Source: Paenibacillus sp. DMB5 (GTDB lineage Bacteria; Bacillota; Bacilli; Paenibacillales; Paenibacillaceae). Taken from it: 64,000 nucleotides of DNA. Position numbers and translations under genes: made by a program. Within the stretch, counting starts at the first letter, position 1; each line of letters starts with the position of its first letter. Under the pieces are notes generated by a model that worked only from the letters and a program-made list of their open reading frames with translations, searched no databases and was not told the DNA's origin. The stretch is from NCBI RefSeq assembly GCF_001517085.1, contig NZ_LRAC01000013.1, forward strand, positions 1 to 64,000. The letters run 5' to 3'. Below are positions 62,937 through 64,000 of the stretch, one piece after another.

Positions 62937-62991
62937 TTATCATTTGATAACAAAATCCTAGCACAACCGAAAATTAGTTGTCAAATGATAA
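62937..62991. promoter_or_regulatory. Paired MarR-type operators
   Basis: TTATCATTTGATAA (62937-62950) is a perfect dyad around TT. TTGTCAAATGATAA (62978-62991) is the same dyad with one mismatch. The centres are 41 bp apart in the divergent intergenic region. A further TGATAA half-site lies near 63000. Confidence 0.85.
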
Positions 62992-63038
62992 TTGTTTTCT
63001 GATAATGTTTTTGCTATCGTCAAGGCAGAGGTGATCCC

Positions 63039-63467
63039 ATGGACAATAACCTGTTATTTCAGCAGATAGTAGCCTTTACTACGGCCGTGCATCAGGTTAC
63101 AAGCGACTTAACCAAGGATGTCAAATCAGGGGTGTTGACTCCTGTACAATATAAAATTCTCGAATACATTGCAGTAAGCCAGCCGGTGACCCTAAGCGAA
63201 ATCAGCGATTGCATGCATATGTCGATGCCCAATACGAGCCGCGAGCTGAAGAAGCTGACCGAAAAACAGCTCTGCTCCAGAGTTACCGACCCGGCTGACC
63301 GCCGCAGACAGGGAATTACCCTCTCACCTGCCGGCGAAGCGATGATGGGTGAAGCCTTCCAGACTATCGGACGCCGGTTCGAGGAGCGCATTGCCCATCT
63401 TTCGGAGGAGGAGCGCCGGGAGATCGGACAGGCACTCGGGCTGTTGCAGCAAAAGGTTTTTTATTGA
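63039..63467 (+). CDS. MarR family transcriptional regulator
   Basis: This 142-residue winged-helix protein has the recognition region MSMPNTSRELKKLTEKQLC and the wing DPADRRRQGITLSPAG. MarR proteins usually repress their own gene and a divergent gene until a ligand or oxidant releases them. GAGGTGA precedes the ATG. The divergent oxidoreductase and the two dyads between them support this. Confidence 0.93.
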   Translation: MDNNLLFQQIVAFTTAVHQVTSDLTKDVKSGVLTPVQYKILEYIAVSQPVTLSEISDCMHMSMPNTSRELKKLTEKQLCSRVTDPADRRRQGITLSPAGEAMMGEAFQTIGRRFEERIAHLSEEERREIGQALGLLQQKVFY

Positions 63468-63574
63468 ACCATCCCTTTACAGCGCCGGATAAACCCATCA
63501 TTTACCACAAAACCATTACCTAAAGCCAGCGTCCTACTATAGACAATAAATCTATAGGCCAAGGTGATACACAC

Positions 63575-64000
63575 ATGACAAAACGCAATCCCGCCCTTCT
63601 ATCGCTGCTCATCCTATCGCTATGCGGGGGAGGTGCCGCCTATGCGGACGCGCTTCCACAGGAGCAGGCGGACTCTCCGGTTATCTCAGTCTATCTGGAC
63701 GGCAAGCCGCTTCGGTCAGAGGTAGCACCCCTGAATGTCGGCGGAACAGTGCTCGTACCGATGCGCGGGCTGTTCGAGGCGCAGGGAGCTGCGCTGAGCT
63801 GGGACAACACCGGCAAGACGGTCACTGCAACTAAAGACGATACGACGCTCACTTATCAAATGGGCGCCTCCTCTGCCAATCTGAACGGCAGGCCCGTTGA
63901 GGTGGATGTACCCGGCATAATCGCTGACGATACGGCGATGATTCTCCTGCGGATGGCCAGCGAAGCCCTGGGCAATACCGTGAGTTGGATTCCAGCCACC
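63575..64000 (+). CDS. Stalk-domain (copper amine oxidase N) protein, cut by window end
   Basis: The 142 residues in view have a signal peptide (about 1-25, cleavage near AYA) and a stalk domain (PLNVGGTVLVPMRGLFEAQG, ALSWDNTGKTVTAT, SANLNGRPVEVD). The domain repeats the pattern of the protein at 8558. AAGGTGAT precedes the ATG at 63575. The C-terminal part lies outside the window, so fused catalytic domains cannot be excluded. Confidence 0.88.
   Translation, partial: MTKRNPALLSLLILSLCGGGAAYADALPQEQADSPVISVYLDGKPLRSEVAPLNVGGTVLVPMRGLFEAQGAALSWDNTGKTVTATKDDTTLTYQMGASSANLNGRPVEVDVPGIIADDTAMILLRMASEALGNTVSWIPAT

Overview
The window looks like a chromosomal piece of a Paenibacillus-type Firmicute. 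It is moderately GC-rich, has strong AGGAGG-type ribosome binding sites, many GTG/TTG starts and rho-independent terminators. It carries families typical of Bacillales: a YdjO cold-inducible protein, a SunI/YnzG-like protein, a stand-alone bacterial NO synthase, a guanine-riboswitch xpt-pbuX operon, copper-amine-oxidase-N stalk proteins and 7TM hybrid kinases. I see no rRNA, tRNA, CRISPR array, phage or intact insertion sequence. Species was not determined.

Layout. 1-8.4 kb: a cupin gene behind two palindromic operators, a 10-bp tandem-repeat array, the formaldehyde-fixing hxlAB pair, a MATE exporter, a methyltransferase, cold-shock genes, an MBL-fold hydrolase and a HAD protein. 8.5-21 kb: a stalk-domain protein, a diguanylate cyclase with an unexplained structured leader, and a six-gene exopolysaccharide operon related to Bacillus subtilis ydaJKLMN. 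That operon encodes a degenerate-GGDEF protein that keeps the c-di-GMP-binding RxxD, plus one extra polytopic membrane protein not present in the B. subtilis operon. 21.2-25.6 kb: a tightly overlapping operon of K+ channel, DUF350 protein, lipoprotein, GspS-like ATP-grasp ligase, Ser/Gly-tailed secreted protein and a small protein. It resembles the GspS-like/DUF350 neighbourhoods of E. coli (yjf, ygiBC) in a Gram-positive form.

25.7-38.2 kb is a signalling region: a BTAD response regulator, a hybrid kinase whose HisKA histidine is replaced by Arg, the xpt-pbuX operon under a guanine riboswitch, a small repeat protein, and two further multi-domain kinase/receiver proteins. 38.2-48.5 kb: a frameshifted HxlR regulator facing an MFS exporter and aldo/keto reductase, an AEC transporter, greA, an ATP-grasp gene that appears to begin at a non-canonical AUU codon, an esterase, rlmN, a frameshifted polysaccharide deacetylase and a coiled-coil protein. 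48.7-58.2 kb: a small GIY-YIG protein, nos, small genes, EcsC, a permease, a methyltransferase with a two-state leader, and a secreted FMN/FAD reductase driven by a MerR-type 19-bp-spacer promoter next to a frameshifted MerR gene. 58.4-64 kb: a UvrC-like half protein, a long repeat-filled intergenic region, a quinone-reductase-like gene with an operator over its promoter, nudC, a flavodoxin-fold oxidoreductase divergent from a MarR regulator over paired operators, and a stalk-domain gene cut by the window end.

How it fits together. c-di-GMP made by the cyclase at 9.7 kb could be read by the degenerate GGDEF protein to switch on the exopolysaccharide synthase. Several small redox/detoxification modules (hxlAB, AKR/MFS, quinone reductase, flavodoxin oxidoreductase, FMN reductase) sit beside or behind recognisable operators. 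Three genes (HxlR, deacetylase, MerR) each appear to lack a single base, so sequencing error versus genuine inactivation has to be settled before they are called pseudogenes.
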